DNA of 64,000 nt from Thalassobaculum_A sp040219615 (GTDB lineage Bacteria; Pseudomonadota; Alphaproteobacteria; Thalassobaculales; Thalassobaculaceae). Both the position numbers and the translations under genes were made by a program. This document shows, one piece after another, positions 7,967 to 16,817 of this stretch. Below the pieces are notes generated by a model, which had not been told where the DNA came from, ran no database searches, and worked only from the letters and a program-made list of their open reading frames with translations. Location of the stretch: positions 1 to 64,000 of the forward strand of contig NZ_JAVJSE010000029.1 in the NCBI RefSeq assembly GCF_040219615.1, in the 5' to 3' direction. Each line of letters opens with the position of its first letter. Position 1 is the stretch's first letter.

Positions 7967-8803
7967 TCATGCTTCGATGAAGGCCAGCAGATCGGCATTG
8001 ATGACGTCGGCGTTCACCGTGCACATGCCGTGCGAGTAGCCTTCGTAGACCTTCAGCGTGGCGTTCTTCACCAGCTTGGCCGACAGCAGGGCGGAATCGG
8101 CGATCGGCACCACCTGGTCGTCGTCGCCGTGCATCACCAGGGTCGGGACCGCGACCGCCTTCAGGTCGTCGGTGAAGTCGGTCTCCGAGAACGCCGCGAT
8201 GCCGTCGTAGTGGGCCTTCGCCCCGCCCATCATGCCCTGCCGCCACCAGTTCTGGACGACACCCTGCGAGACCTCGGCGCCCGGCCGGTTGAAGCCGTAG
8301 AACGGGCCGGCCGCGACGTCGAGGTAGAACTGCGCGCGGTTGGCGGCGAGTGCCGACCGGAACCCGTCGAACACCTCGATCGGCAGGCCGCCGGGGTTGG
8401 CGGCGGTCTTCAGCATGATCGGCGGCACCGCCCCGATCAGCACCAGCTTGGCGACCCGCCCGGCCTGCTGGCCGTGCCGCACCACGTAGTGCAGGGCCTC
8501 GCCGCCGCCGGTGGAATGGCCGATGTGGACGGCGTTGCGCAGGTCGAGGCGCTCGACCACGGCGGTCACGTCGGCGGCGTAATGGTCCATGTCGTGGCCG
8601 TCTCCGACCTGGGTCGAGCGGCCGTGGCCACGCCGGTCATGGGCGATCACGCGGTAGCCCTTGCCGGTGAAGAACACCAGCTGGGCGTCCCAGTCGTCGC
8701 CGCTGAGCGGCCAGCCGTGGTGGAACACCAGCGGCCGGGCATCCTTCGGCCCCCAGTCCTTGTAGAAGATCTCGACGCCGTCCTTGGTGATGACCGTGCT
8801 CAT
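7967..8803 (-). CDS. Alpha/beta hydrolase, non-heme haloperoxidase/arylesterase type
   Basis: A 278-residue hydrolase starting MSTVITKDGVEIFYKDWGPK. It has the HGWPLSGDDW oxyanion motif, the nucleophile elbow HIGHSTGGGEA (Ser97), the acid loop HGDDDQVVPI and the histidine in YEGYSHGM. This is the classic cofactor-free haloperoxidase/arylesterase pattern. The annotated start uses a GGAGC site; longer in-frame starts up to 8950 read through promoter-like sequence. It is convergent with the MetX-like gene. It probably acts as an esterase in vivo. Confidence 0.88.
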   Translation of the reverse strand: MSTVITKDGVEIFYKDWGPKDARPLVFHHGWPLSGDDWDAQLVFFTGKGYRVIAHDRRGHGRSTQVGDGHDMDHYAADVTAVVERLDLRNAVHIGHSTGGGEALHYVVRHGQQAGRVAKLVLIGAVPPIMLKTAANPGGLPIEVFDGFRSALAANRAQFYLDVAAGPFYGFNRPGAEVSQGVVQNWWRQGMMGGAKAHYDGIAAFSETDFTDDLKAVAVPTLVMHGDDDQVVPIADSALLSAKLVKNATLKVYEGYSHGMCTVNADVINADLLAFIEA

Positions 8804-9004
8804 GGTCGGTGCTCCGTGGTCGATCGCGTGGCGGGAGAAGGCGCAGTCCGCATGCACTGCCGGACACCGGACCGGCCGCAGATCGAGCCGTTCGCCGAGC
8901 CGGGCCCGGCGGGCGAGCGGCAAGGTCGGAAGGCCCGGCGTCGACCGCAATCATATCTTGAGACGGGCCCGGCGCGAGCCCCGGTCGGCGACCGGCCGCG
9001 AGAG

Positions 9005-10177
9005 TCAGTACGGCAGGCCGACGTAGTTCTCGGCCATCGCGGTCATCGCCGCGGTCGAGCCGAACAGGTAGTCGAGTTCGGCGTGCTGGATGCGGTGGCC
9101 GAACGAGCCGTCCGCCGGGAAGCTGTGCAGCAGGGTGGTCATCCACCAGGAGAACCGCTCGGCCTTCCAGATTCGTCTGAGCGCCCTCTCGGAATAGGCG
9201 CGCAGCCCGTTCTCGTCGCCGTCGTGATAGTGGGCGATCAGCGCCCGGCTGAGATAGTGCACGTCCGAGGCCGCCAGGTTCAGACCCTTGGCGCCGGTCG
9301 GCGGCACGATGTGCCCGGCATCGCCGGCCAGGAACAGCCGGCCGTGGCTCAACGGCTCGGCGACGAAGCTGCGCAGCGGCGCGATCGACTTCTCGACCGA
9401 CGGTCCGGTCTCCAGCCGCGCCGCCACTTCCGGCGGCAGGCGTCGCCCCAGCTCCTCCCAGAACCGGTCGTCGCTCCACTCCTCCACTTCGGTCGCCAGC
9501 GGCACCTGCACGTAGTAGCGGCTGAGGACGTCGGAGCGCAGCGAGCAGAGCGCGAAGCCGCGTTCGTGGTTGGCGTAGATCAGCTCGTGATCGACCGGCT
9601 TCGTGCGCGACAACACGCCCAGCCAGCCGAACGGGTAGACCTTCTCGTGCTCGACGATCCGGTCCTTCGGGATCGACTGCCGGCCGACCCCGTGGAAACC
9701 GTCGCAGGCGGCGACGAAGTCGCAGTCGACGCGGAAGGCCTCGCCGCCCCTGTGCCAGGTGAGGAAGGGCCGATCGGTCTCCAGGTCGTGCGGGGTGACG
9801 TCCTCGGCCTCGTGGATCACCACCCCGCCCATGGCGTCGCGGGCCTCGTACAGGTCGTGGGTCACCTCGGTCTGGCCGTAGACCATCACCGTCTTGCCGC
9901 CGGTCAGGCCGGCCAGGTCGAGCCGCTCGAGGCGGCCGTCGAAGGCGAGGTTGACGCCCTCGTGGACCTGCCCTTCGGCGTCCATGCGCTCGCCGACCCC
10001 GGCGGCCCGCAGCATGTCGGCCAGGCCCTGCTCCAGAACGCCGGCGCGGATCCGGCTCAGCACGTACTCCCGAGTGCGCCGCTCCAGCACCACGGTGTCG
10101 ATGCCGGCACGGTGCAGGATCTGGCTCAGCAGCAGGCCCGACGGCCCGGCGCCGATGATTGCGACCTTGGTTCTCAT
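9005..10177 (-). CDS. pobA: 4-hydroxybenzoate 3-monooxygenase
   Basis: A 390-residue class A flavoprotein monooxygenase, which converts 4-hydroxybenzoate, NADPH and O2 to protocatechuate. It has the FAD motif IIGAGPSGLLLSQIL, the RIRAGVLEQG signature of PobA, CDGFHGVGRQSIP in the NADPH/FAD region, and LFLAGDAGHIVPPTGAKGLN. The length equals known PobA. The start MRTKVAIIG is chosen over an in-frame start at 10213. The adjacent MarR gene (10230-10793) is its likely regulator. No protocatechuate ring-cleavage genes are in the window. Confidence 0.92.
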   Translation of the reverse strand: MRTKVAIIGAGPSGLLLSQILHRAGIDTVVLERRTREYVLSRIRAGVLEQGLADMLRAAGVGERMDAEGQVHEGVNLAFDGRLERLDLAGLTGGKTVMVYGQTEVTHDLYEARDAMGGVVIHEAEDVTPHDLETDRPFLTWHRGGEAFRVDCDFVAACDGFHGVGRQSIPKDRIVEHEKVYPFGWLGVLSRTKPVDHELIYANHERGFALCSLRSDVLSRYYVQVPLATEVEEWSDDRFWEELGRRLPPEVAARLETGPSVEKSIAPLRSFVAEPLSHGRLFLAGDAGHIVPPTGAKGLNLAASDVHYLSRALIAHYHDGDENGLRAYSERALRRIWKAERFSWWMTTLLHSFPADGSFGHRIQHAELDYLFGSTAAMTAMAENYVGLPY

Positions 10178-10229
10178 GTCCCCTCGCTCCCGATGCTGCC
10201 CGGCCCGGAACACCCGGCGCCGGACGCGT

Positions 10230-10793
10230 TCAGCCGCCGCGGCCGCCGGCGATCGTGTCGACGTTCCGACGCATGATCCGCATGACCCGCAGGAATGCCT
10301 CCAGGTCCTCCGGGTCGACCCCCTCGATCAGCCGTCGCTCGCGCTCAAGCGCAACCGCCAGCACCCGGTCGTGCAGGCGGTAGCCTTCGTCGTTCAGCCA
10401 CCAGACCTTGCGGCGCGGATCCTGCTCCGGCGCCTCGAATGCCAGGCAGCCAAGGTCGTGCAGGCGCGCCAGGGCCCGGCTGGTCGCTCCCTTGTCGAGG
10501 GCTACCAGCTCGCAGATCCGGGATGCCGGGATGCGCGGCTCGCTGGCGAGCGTGGCGATCGCCCGCCACTCGACGATGCCGATCCCGAAGCGCTCGAGGT
10601 AGATCTGGGAGGCGCCGCGCGAGAGCGCGTTGGTCACCGACGCCAGGAAGTACGGGACATAGGCGGTCACGTCGATGACCGGCCGCCCGTTCCGTTCCGT
10701 CGTAGGCGCCGACAACCGACCGTCCGGACAGGCCGGCCCGGCGGCGGCCCTTCCGTGTCTCGCCTCGTGCTGAACCATCGGCCCGCCATCCAT
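10230..10793 (-). CDS. MarR-family transcriptional regulator
   Basis: A 187-residue regulator (172 if started at ATG 10778). The winged-helix core has IPASRICELVALDKGATSRALARLHDLG and the wing APEQDPRRKVWWLNDEGY. It lies directly upstream of pobA on the same strand and divergent from a DMT transporter. Two operator-like repeats lie at 10802-10817 and 10835-10850. By family knowledge, a phenolic acid would be the ligand, relieving repression of pobA and perhaps the transporter. Confidence 0.87.
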   Translation of the reverse strand: MDGGPMVQHEARHGRAAAGPACPDGRLSAPTTERNGRPVIDVTAYVPYFLASVTNALSRGASQIYLERFGIGIVEWRAIATLASEPRIPASRICELVALDKGATSRALARLHDLGCLAFEAPEQDPRRKVWWLNDEGYRLHDRVLAVALERERRLIEGVDPEDLEAFLRVMRIMRRNVDTIAGGRGG

Positions 10794-10801
10794 GGCTAGC
10801 G

Positions 10802-10850
10802 AGTTGCGATATCAACTGAAACTATCCGGCAGACAGTTGCGATGTCAACC
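10802..10850. promoter_or_regulatory. Tandem MarR-type operators between marR and the DMT gene
   Basis: AGTTGCGATATCAACT (10802-10817) is an inverted repeat with AGTTG/CAACT arms. AGTTGCGATGTCAACC (10835-10850) repeats 14 of its 16 bases exactly 33 bp, about three helical turns, further on. They sit in the divergent promoter of the MarR and EamA genes. Regulation by the adjacent MarR is inferred. Confidence 0.7.
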
Positions 10851-10915
10851 GAACAACAGGAAGCCACCCCCTCGCCGCGCTTGCCACGTGTTGCACCGCA
10901 CCCTACGGTGCCGGC

Positions 10916-11854
10916 ATGCCATCCGGCACCGCGTCCTCCCCCGCACCGGCCAGTCCCGGAAACCGAGACACGTTGATCGCCTTCCTGTTCATGGGGGTTT
11001 CGATCACGCTGCTGCCGTTCATGAACGTGGCGGCCAAGTACCTGTCCACCGACTACCCGACCACCATGGTGCTATGGGCCCGCTACACCGGGCACCTGGT
11101 GTTCATGATGGCAATGTTCATGCCGCGGCGCGGGCTCGGCCTGCTGCGCGCCAGCCGGCCGGGCGTGCACATCGTCCGCTCGCTGCTGATGTTCGTGTCG
11201 ACGGTCTGCTTCTTCACGGCGCTGCGCTGGATCGACGTGCCGACCGCCAGCGCGATCAACTTCACCGGGCCGCTGATCGTCACGGCCCTGGCGGCGCCGA
11301 TGCTCGGCGAGAAGGTCGGCCCGCGGCGCTGGGCGGCGGTCGGCGTCGGCTTCGTCGGTGCCATGATCATCATCCGGCCCGGCGGCGCCGAGACCCACTG
11401 GGCGATGCTGCTGGTGCTGGTCACCGCCCTGACCTACGCGATGTACCAGATCGTCACCCGCAAGACCTCGACCGCCGACACGCCGGAGACCTCGATCACC
11501 TACATCGCGGTGGTCGGGGCCGTACTGTCGTCGCTGGTGGTGCCGTTCGACTGGGTGACGCCGGACAATGCCGTCGACGTCGGGCTGTTCTGCCTGCTCG
11601 GCCTGATCGGCGGCATCGGCCACTACTTCATCATCCGGGCCTTCCAGCTCGGCGAGGCGTCGCTGCTGTCGCCGTTCGCCTACGGCCAGCTGATCATGGC
11701 CACGGTCCTGAGCTTCCTGGTGTTCGGCACCTTCCCGGACCTGTGGACCTTCGTCGGCGCCGGGGTGATCGTGGTCAGCGGCCTGTACATCACCTACCGC
11801 GAAACCCACCGCAAGGTGACGGTCACCCGCGATCAGCCGTCGTCGGGGACCTGA
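10916..11854 (+). CDS. EamA/DMT-superfamily transporter
   Basis: A 312-residue inner-membrane protein with about ten hydrophobic helices in two EamA repeats, starting near LIAFLFMGVSITLLPFMNVA and GLIGGIGHYFIIRAFQLGEA. The family exports amino acids, nucleotides or other small metabolites. It is divergent from the pobA regulator and downstream of its operator-like repeats, so it may be co-regulated with aromatic catabolism. Its 3' end overlaps the convergent TPR gene by 22 bp. Confidence 0.85.
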   Translation: MPSGTASSPAPASPGNRDTLIAFLFMGVSITLLPFMNVAAKYLSTDYPTTMVLWARYTGHLVFMMAMFMPRRGLGLLRASRPGVHIVRSLLMFVSTVCFFTALRWIDVPTASAINFTGPLIVTALAAPMLGEKVGPRRWAAVGVGFVGAMIIIRPGGAETHWAMLLVLVTALTYAMYQIVTRKTSTADTPETSITYIAVVGAVLSSLVVPFDWVTPDNAVDVGLFCLLGLIGGIGHYFIIRAFQLGEASLLSPFAYGQLIMATVLSFLVFGTFPDLWTFVGAGVIVVSGLYITYRETHRKVTVTRDQPSSGT

Positions 11855-13665
11855 GCCGCCCAGGCCGCGAGGTCGTCGGCGACCCGCGTCACCAGCGGCT
11901 CCCACGGCTCGACCTGGGCCTTGCGATACGGCCGGACGGTCGGGAAGCCCGGGTAGCGATCGGTCCCGAACTCCAGGAACACCGGCGTGTTGTAGAGCAG
12001 CCAGTTCGGCACCCCGACCGCGGCGGCGATCCAGCCCAGCGTGCTGGACGGGCAGATCACCACGTCGAGCTGCGAGACCAGTGCCATCACCCCCTCGATG
12101 TCGGCGGTGGTGTCGAGGCCCGGAATCACCGCCACCGGGCGGTCGATGCGCTGCAGCTCGTCCTGCCAGCCGGTGCCGTATTGCAGGCACACGAAGCGGG
12201 CGCCCGGCACCCGCAGCACCGGATCGAGGGCCGGCAGCCCAGGATAGTGCACGTTGCGCATCTCGGTCAGGCGCCGGCTGCGCCATGACAGCCCGACCTT
12301 CAGCCCGGGGCCGAGCCGGTCGAGCTCGCGGCGCATCGCCGCCACCCGGTCGGGATCCGGCGTCAGCCAGGGTCCGGCGGCGGCGTCGAGCGCCGCGACC
12401 GACGGGCGGAACCAGCGCATCAGGGCGCCGGCCTCGATCATGACGTCGGGCTTCAGCTCGGGCGGAATCCAGCCGTAGTGCTGTACCGGACGGCTGTGCG
12501 TCCCGCGGCGGTCGTAGGGATGGACGAACACGTCCGGGAACGAGCGGCGGAACAGGGTCACCAGCCGCTGGTCGCACTCCAGCACGACCCTGCCCGCCGC
12601 CTTCACGACGTCCGCCACGCAGCTCGCGAACAGCAGTTCGTCGCCGATGCCCTGGTCGGCGGTGATCAGCAGGGTCCGTCCGGCCAGGTCGTCACCGGAC
12701 CAGCGTGGTGCCGCGTCCACGCGCCTCACGGCGCTGGACTTCTGCCACAGCGCATCGTAGTCGGCCCAGCCCCGGGCGAGGTCGCCGGCGGCCAGCAGAT
12801 GGATGCCGCAGCGGAACCGCAGCTGGGGATTCCCCGGATCCGTCTCGACCGCCCGCTTCGAGTATTGCGTCGCGGTACCGGGATCGCCGCTCGCGAACGC
12901 GGTCTCGGCCCGGCCGGCCCAGGCGCTGCCGAATCCCGGCCGGATCTCGACCGCATGCCGGAAGCAGCGGTCCGACAGCTCGACCTGCAGCCGCACCAGG
13001 TATCGATAGCCCAGATCATTCCAGGGCTCCGCGAGGCCAGGGTCCAGCAGCACCGCGCGCCGAAGGTGATGCTCGGCTTCCTCGTAGCGCTCGGCTTCGA
13101 CGAGCACCGACCCGAGATTGGTCCGCCGCACCGCCAGCATCGGGCGCACCGCCAGGGCCCGGCGATGCGACTGCAGGGCGCGATCCAGGTCGACGTTGAC
13201 CCGCTCCAGGGCACCGAGACCGCCCCAGGCCTCGTCATGCGCCGGCTCCAGCACCAGCGCCCGGCGCAGGCTTCGCCGCGCCTCCTCGCTCCCGGAAAGC
13301 CAGGGCAGCGAGGCGCCGAGATTCGCCAGGGCGTCGGCATAGAGCGGGTTGATCCTGACCGCCTGACGGAAGAACTCGACCGCCTTCGGGGCCTGGCCGA
13401 GCGCCCGCAGGACCATGCCGAGGTTGTTGCGATACTCCGGTACGTTCTGGCGCTGGGCGATCGCCGCGCGGATCAGCGGCTCCGCGCCCTGGTGGTTGCC
13501 GAGCTGGTGCAGCACCAGCCCCAGCAGGTGCAGGGCGTCGGCGTGCTTCGGGTCGCGCTTCAGCAATTGCCCGTAGATCGCGGCCGCCTCGCGCAGCCGG
13601 CCGACCCGGTGCAGGTCCAGCCCCCGGGTGATCGACGGCGCTGCCGGCTGCATGCCGCTAGCCAT
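11833..13665 (-). CDS. TPR-repeat glycosyltransferase-like protein
   Basis: A 610-residue protein. Residues about 10-320 are tandem TPR units (such as GRLREAAAIYGQLLKRDPKH and ALRALGQAPKAVEFFRQA-like repeats). The C-terminal half resembles heptosyltransferase/GT9-type folds, with LLITADQGIGDELLFASCV, LKVGLSWRSRRL and VVICPSSTLGWIAAAVGVP. The start at 13665 overlaps the pseI stop by 8 bp; ATG 13653 is an alternative. Its position after pseI suggests it transfers the nonulosonic acid or another sugar to a protein such as flagellin. This is inference. Confidence 0.75.
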   Translation of the reverse strand: MASGMQPAAPSITRGLDLHRVGRLREAAAIYGQLLKRDPKHADALHLLGLVLHQLGNHQGAEPLIRAAIAQRQNVPEYRNNLGMVLRALGQAPKAVEFFRQAVRINPLYADALANLGASLPWLSGSEEARRSLRRALVLEPAHDEAWGGLGALERVNVDLDRALQSHRRALAVRPMLAVRRTNLGSVLVEAERYEEAEHHLRRAVLLDPGLAEPWNDLGYRYLVRLQVELSDRCFRHAVEIRPGFGSAWAGRAETAFASGDPGTATQYSKRAVETDPGNPQLRFRCGIHLLAAGDLARGWADYDALWQKSSAVRRVDAAPRWSGDDLAGRTLLITADQGIGDELLFASCVADVVKAAGRVVLECDQRLVTLFRRSFPDVFVHPYDRRGTHSRPVQHYGWIPPELKPDVMIEAGALMRWFRPSVAALDAAAGPWLTPDPDRVAAMRRELDRLGPGLKVGLSWRSRRLTEMRNVHYPGLPALDPVLRVPGARFVCLQYGTGWQDELQRIDRPVAVIPGLDTTADIEGVMALVSQLDVVICPSSTLGWIAAAVGVPNWLLYNTPVFLEFGTDRYPGFPTVRPYRKAQVEPWEPLVTRVADDLAAWAAQVPDDG

Positions 13666-14731
13666 CCAGGCCCGGCACCCCGCCCTCCACCATGTCGGCG
13701 GCAAGCGGCTCGCCGCGGGTCAGGTCGCGGGCCGCCCGCCGGCCCAGCACCGCGTCGAGCCACTTCGGCGCCATTCCGAGGGCCGGCCGGATCGACCGGA
13801 CCGACGCCTCGGTCAGCGGCTCGCCGGCCCGGACGTCGGCGACCACGTAGAGCGAGCGCCGGAACTTCAGGGTCTTCTTCTCGGACTCGGTCGGGCCGTA
13901 GGCCGGTGTCCCGACGGCGGCATGGGCGACCCGGGCGTCACGGACCAGCCGGGCCAGTTCCTCGGGCTCCAGCGAGAACGCGCTGTCGACCCCGCCGTCG
14001 GCGCGCGCCAGGGTGACGTGCTTCTCGATCAGGCTCGCCCCCATCGCCACCGCCTGGGTGGCGATGGCGGTGTCCATGGTGTGGTCGGACAGCCCGACCA
14101 CCGTGCCCAACCGGCGTTCCAGGTCGCGGATGGTCGCGAGATTGGCCTCCTCCGGCGGGGTCGGATAGGCGCTGACGCAGTGCAGGACGCAGATCGCGGT
14201 CGCGCCGGCGCCCCGGGCGGCGGCCACCGCCTCCTCGGTCTCCTCGAGGGTGGCCATGCCGGTCGAGATGATCATGGGCTTGCCGGTGCGCGCCACCCGG
14301 CGGATCAGCGGCAGGTCGACGATTTCGGGCGAGGCGATCTTGTAGGCCGGCGCGTCGAGCGACTCGAGAAGCTCGACGGCGGTCGGGTCGAACGGCGCCG
14401 AGAACACCGTGATCCCGAGCTCGTGCGCCCGCGCGAAGATCGGACCGTGCCAGTCCCACGGGGTGTGCGCCTCGTCGTAAAGCTCGTACAGCCGGCGGCC
14501 GTCCCACAGGCCGCCATGCACCAGGAACTCCGGCCGGTCGCAGTCCAGGGTGATGGTGTCGGCGCGATAGGTCTGCAGCTTCACAGCATCGGCCCCGGCC
14601 GCCTTGGCGGCCTCCAGGATGCGGAACGCCCGCTCGATGTCGCCGTTATGGTTGCCGGACATCTCGGCCACGATATAGGGAGGCTGGTCCGGCCCGATGC
14701 GGCGCCCGGCGATGCTGAACTCGGCTGCCAC
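13658..14731 (-). CDS. pseI: Pseudaminic acid synthase (NeuB family)
   Basis: A 357-residue NeuB-family enzyme that condenses phosphoenolpyruvate with a 6-deoxy-diacetamido hexose. Features typical of PseI are HTPWDWHGPIF, GITVFSAPFDPTAVELLES, APAYKIASPEI, KPMIISTGMATLEE and the C-terminal antifreeze/SAF domain beginning RRSLYVVADVRAGEPLT. The start is a GTG at 14731, supported by GGAGG 7 bp upstream. It heads a minus-strand pair with the TPR glycosyltransferase. NeuB (sialic) or LegI (legionaminic) identity cannot be fully excluded. Confidence 0.8.
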   Translation of the reverse strand: MAAEFSIAGRRIGPDQPPYIVAEMSGNHNGDIERAFRILEAAKAAGADAVKLQTYRADTITLDCDRPEFLVHGGLWDGRRLYELYDEAHTPWDWHGPIFARAHELGITVFSAPFDPTAVELLESLDAPAYKIASPEIVDLPLIRRVARTGKPMIISTGMATLEETEEAVAAARGAGATAICVLHCVSAYPTPPEEANLATIRDLERRLGTVVGLSDHTMDTAIATQAVAMGASLIEKHVTLARADGGVDSAFSLEPEELARLVRDARVAHAAVGTPAYGPTESEKKTLKFRRSLYVVADVRAGEPLTEASVRSIRPALGMAPKWLDAVLGRRAARDLTRGEPLAADMVEGGVPGLDG

Positions 14732-14829
14732 GTGTCATCCTCCGTCGGGATCCCGGTGCGACCCTGCCGGGGACGATACCGCCCAACCGGCAGCAGTTGA
14801 AGCGACACGACCGAGCCGGCTGCCCGGCG

Positions 14830-15294
14830 TCAGTTGCGCCAGCGGTAGATCAGCAGGTCGTCCTTGCGGTCGGTCGCGACGAAGCCGCAGCGTTCGAACA
14901 GCCGCAGGCTCGGCCCGTTCGAAGGGCGGATCATGGCCGTGATCGCGTCGCCCGGCCAGATGCGGGCCGTCTCCGCCAGCGCCGCGTGCAGCATGACCGC
15001 CCCGACCCCTCGGCCGCGCATCGCCGGGGCGACGGTGATCGACAGCTCGACCGGCCCGCCGGCATTCCGCACGGCCGAGACCGTCCCGAGCCTCTCGACA
15101 CCACGCTCGGCGATCCAGATCCGCCGATTCGCGTCGGCCAGCGCCCGGAGCAGCCAGGCATCATGCGACTCGCGGGAGATCTCGGCTGTGTTCCGCGAAT
15201 TGGTCCGGGTCACCGGGTCGTTGCGCCACGCCAGCAGATCGTCGGCGTCACAGGCCTCTGCGAGGCGAAGCGTCAGCGTGATGCCCTCTGTCAT
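14830..15294 (-). CDS. GNAT N-acetyltransferase, possible PseH-like sugar acetyltransferase
   Basis: A 154-residue GNAT protein with LLAWRNDPVTRTNSRNTAEI at the N-terminus and the acetyl-CoA loop VAPAMRGRGVGAVMLHAAL. The N-terminal 'WRND..TR...R....IS.E.H' pattern is shared with PseH-type acetyltransferases that modify the 4-amino group of the pseudaminic acid precursor. The surrounding genes support that role, but motif evidence alone is modest. It stands between pseI and a divergent nucleotidyltransferase. Confidence 0.65.
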   Translation of the reverse strand: MTEGITLTLRLAEACDADDLLAWRNDPVTRTNSRNTAEISRESHDAWLLRALADANRRIWIAERGVERLGTVSAVRNAGGPVELSITVAPAMRGRGVGAVMLHAALAETARIWPGDAITAMIRPSNGPSLRLFERCGFVATDRKDDLLIYRWRN

Positions 15295-15368
15295 GACCGG
15301 AGTCTAGCGCCTTGCGGCGGGTCCCGCGACGGCGTGGTAGGGTCGGCCCACCAAAAAGGGGAAGCCGC

Positions 15369-16136
15369 GTGACCGTCGCCGCCGTCGTCCAGGCCCGCAT
15401 GACCTCGACCCGCCTGCCGGGCAAGGTGCTGCTGCGCGCCGCCGGCCGCGAGATGCTGGCACACCAGATCGACCGGGTGCGGCGCGCCGGCACGGTCGAC
15501 GCGATCTGCATCGCCACCACCGTCAATGCCGAGGACGATCCGGTCGCCGCCCTGGCGCAGCGCGAGGGCGTCGCCGTGTTCCGCGGATCCGAGCACGACG
15601 TGCTGGACCGCTTCGTGAGGGCGGCCGGCCATGTCGGCGCCGAGGTCGCGGTCCGCCTGACCGGCGACTGCCCGCTGACCGACCCGGCGCTGATCGACGC
15701 GGTGGTCGGGGTGTTCCGGTCCGCAACTCCGCCGGTCGACTACGCCTCCAACAGCTTCCCGCGGACCTGGCCGGTCGGGCTGGACGTCGAGGTGGCGTCG
15801 ATGGCCGCCTTGCGCGTCGCCGCGGCCGAGGCCGACGATCCCTACGACCGCGAGCACGTGATGCCGTTCCTGTACCGCCAGCCGCAGCGGTTCCGCACCG
15901 CCGGCTATCCGGCGCCGTCCGACCTGTCCGGCTATCGCTGGACCCTCGACGAAGCGTCCGACTACACGCTGATCCGGACGATCCTGGAAGCGTTGCTGCC
16001 GGCCAACCCGGCCTTCGGCTGGCGCGATGTGATCGCGCTGCTGGAAGCGCATCCCGAGTGGCGTAGTCTCAACGCCGGCGTCGCCCAGAAGCAGCGGCGC
16101 TACGAGCAGCAGGGCAGCGGGGTGGCCGATGGCTGA
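15369..16136 (+). CDS. SpsF-like cytidylyltransferase/sugar nucleotidyltransferase
   Basis: A 255-residue CTP-transferase-3 family protein with the nucleotide-binding start VVQARMTSTRLPGKVLL, VRLTGDCPLTDPALIDAVV and RWTLDEASDYTLIRTILEAL. Proteins of this family (SpsF) act in surface sugar clusters and may activate a sugar with a nucleotide. GTG 15369 is chosen because AAGGGGAAG precedes it and family homology starts there. It overlaps the next gene by 8 bp. A true PseF (CMP-pseudaminic acid synthetase) is not otherwise seen. Confidence 0.78.
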   Translation: MTVAAVVQARMTSTRLPGKVLLRAAGREMLAHQIDRVRRAGTVDAICIATTVNAEDDPVAALAQREGVAVFRGSEHDVLDRFVRAAGHVGAEVAVRLTGDCPLTDPALIDAVVGVFRSATPPVDYASNSFPRTWPVGLDVEVASMAALRVAAAEADDPYDREHVMPFLYRQPQRFRTAGYPAPSDLSGYRWTLDEASDYTLIRTILEALLPANPAFGWRDVIALLEAHPEWRSLNAGVAQKQRRYEQQGSGVADG

Positions 16137-16755
16137 GGCATGGAAGACCGAGCAGGAAGCGTTCTGGAGCGGCGCGTTCGGCGACGATTATGTCGACCGC
16201 AACCGCGGCGAGGCCCTGGCCGCCGGTCGGACCCACATGTTCTCGAACGTGCTGCGCCGGGCCGGGCGGGTGGCCTCGGCGGTGGAGTTCGGCCCGAATG
16301 TCGGGCTCAACCTGGTATCGCTGCGCCGCCTGCTGCCGGCGATCGAGCTGGCGGCGATCGAGATCAACGCCAAGGCCGTGGAATCGCTTCGCCGGATCGA
16401 CGGCCTGACGGTCCACCACGGCTCGATCCTGGAGCGCCACGTAACGCGGACCTATGACCTGGCGTTCTGCTCGGGCGTGCTCATCCACATCAACCCGGAC
16501 GCCCTGCCGGCGGTCTACGACAACCTTTACGCCGCTTCCGGCCGGCTGGTCCTGCTGGCCGAGTACTACAACCCCGCCCCGGTCGCGATCCCGTACCGCG
16601 GTCATGCCGAGCGGCTGTTCAAGCGCGACTTCGCCGGCGAGATGCTCGACCGCTTCCCGGACCTGCGGCTGGTCGACTATGGCTTCCAGTATCACCGCGA
16701 CCCGAACTTCCCGGCCGACGACCTGACCTGGTTCCTGATGGAGAAGACGCGTTAG
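16129..16755 (+). CDS. Pseudaminic acid biosynthesis-associated methyltransferase
   Basis: A 208-residue SAM methyltransferase. It opens KTEQEAFWSGAFGDDYVDRN and has the SAM-binding VEFGPNVGLNLVSLRRLLP, then FCSGVLIHINPDALPAVYDN and LLAEYYNPAPV. These match the methylase family found beside pseudaminic acid genes (TIGR03587 type). It overlaps the SpsF-like gene, indicating a two-gene unit. It would methylate a nonulosonic sugar or precursor in the cytoplasm. Confidence 0.82.
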   Translation: MAEAWKTEQEAFWSGAFGDDYVDRNRGEALAAGRTHMFSNVLRRAGRVASAVEFGPNVGLNLVSLRRLLPAIELAAIEINAKAVESLRRIDGLTVHHGSILERHVTRTYDLAFCSGVLIHINPDALPAVYDNLYAASGRLVLLAEYYNPAPVAIPYRGHAERLFKRDFAGEMLDRFPDLRLVDYGFQYHRDPNFPADDLTWFLMEKTR

Positions 16756-16817
16756 CCGCATATGCCGGGCAGCGGGCGGTGCATACTCCCCCGGCACACC
16801 CGAAGAGGACTCACCCC

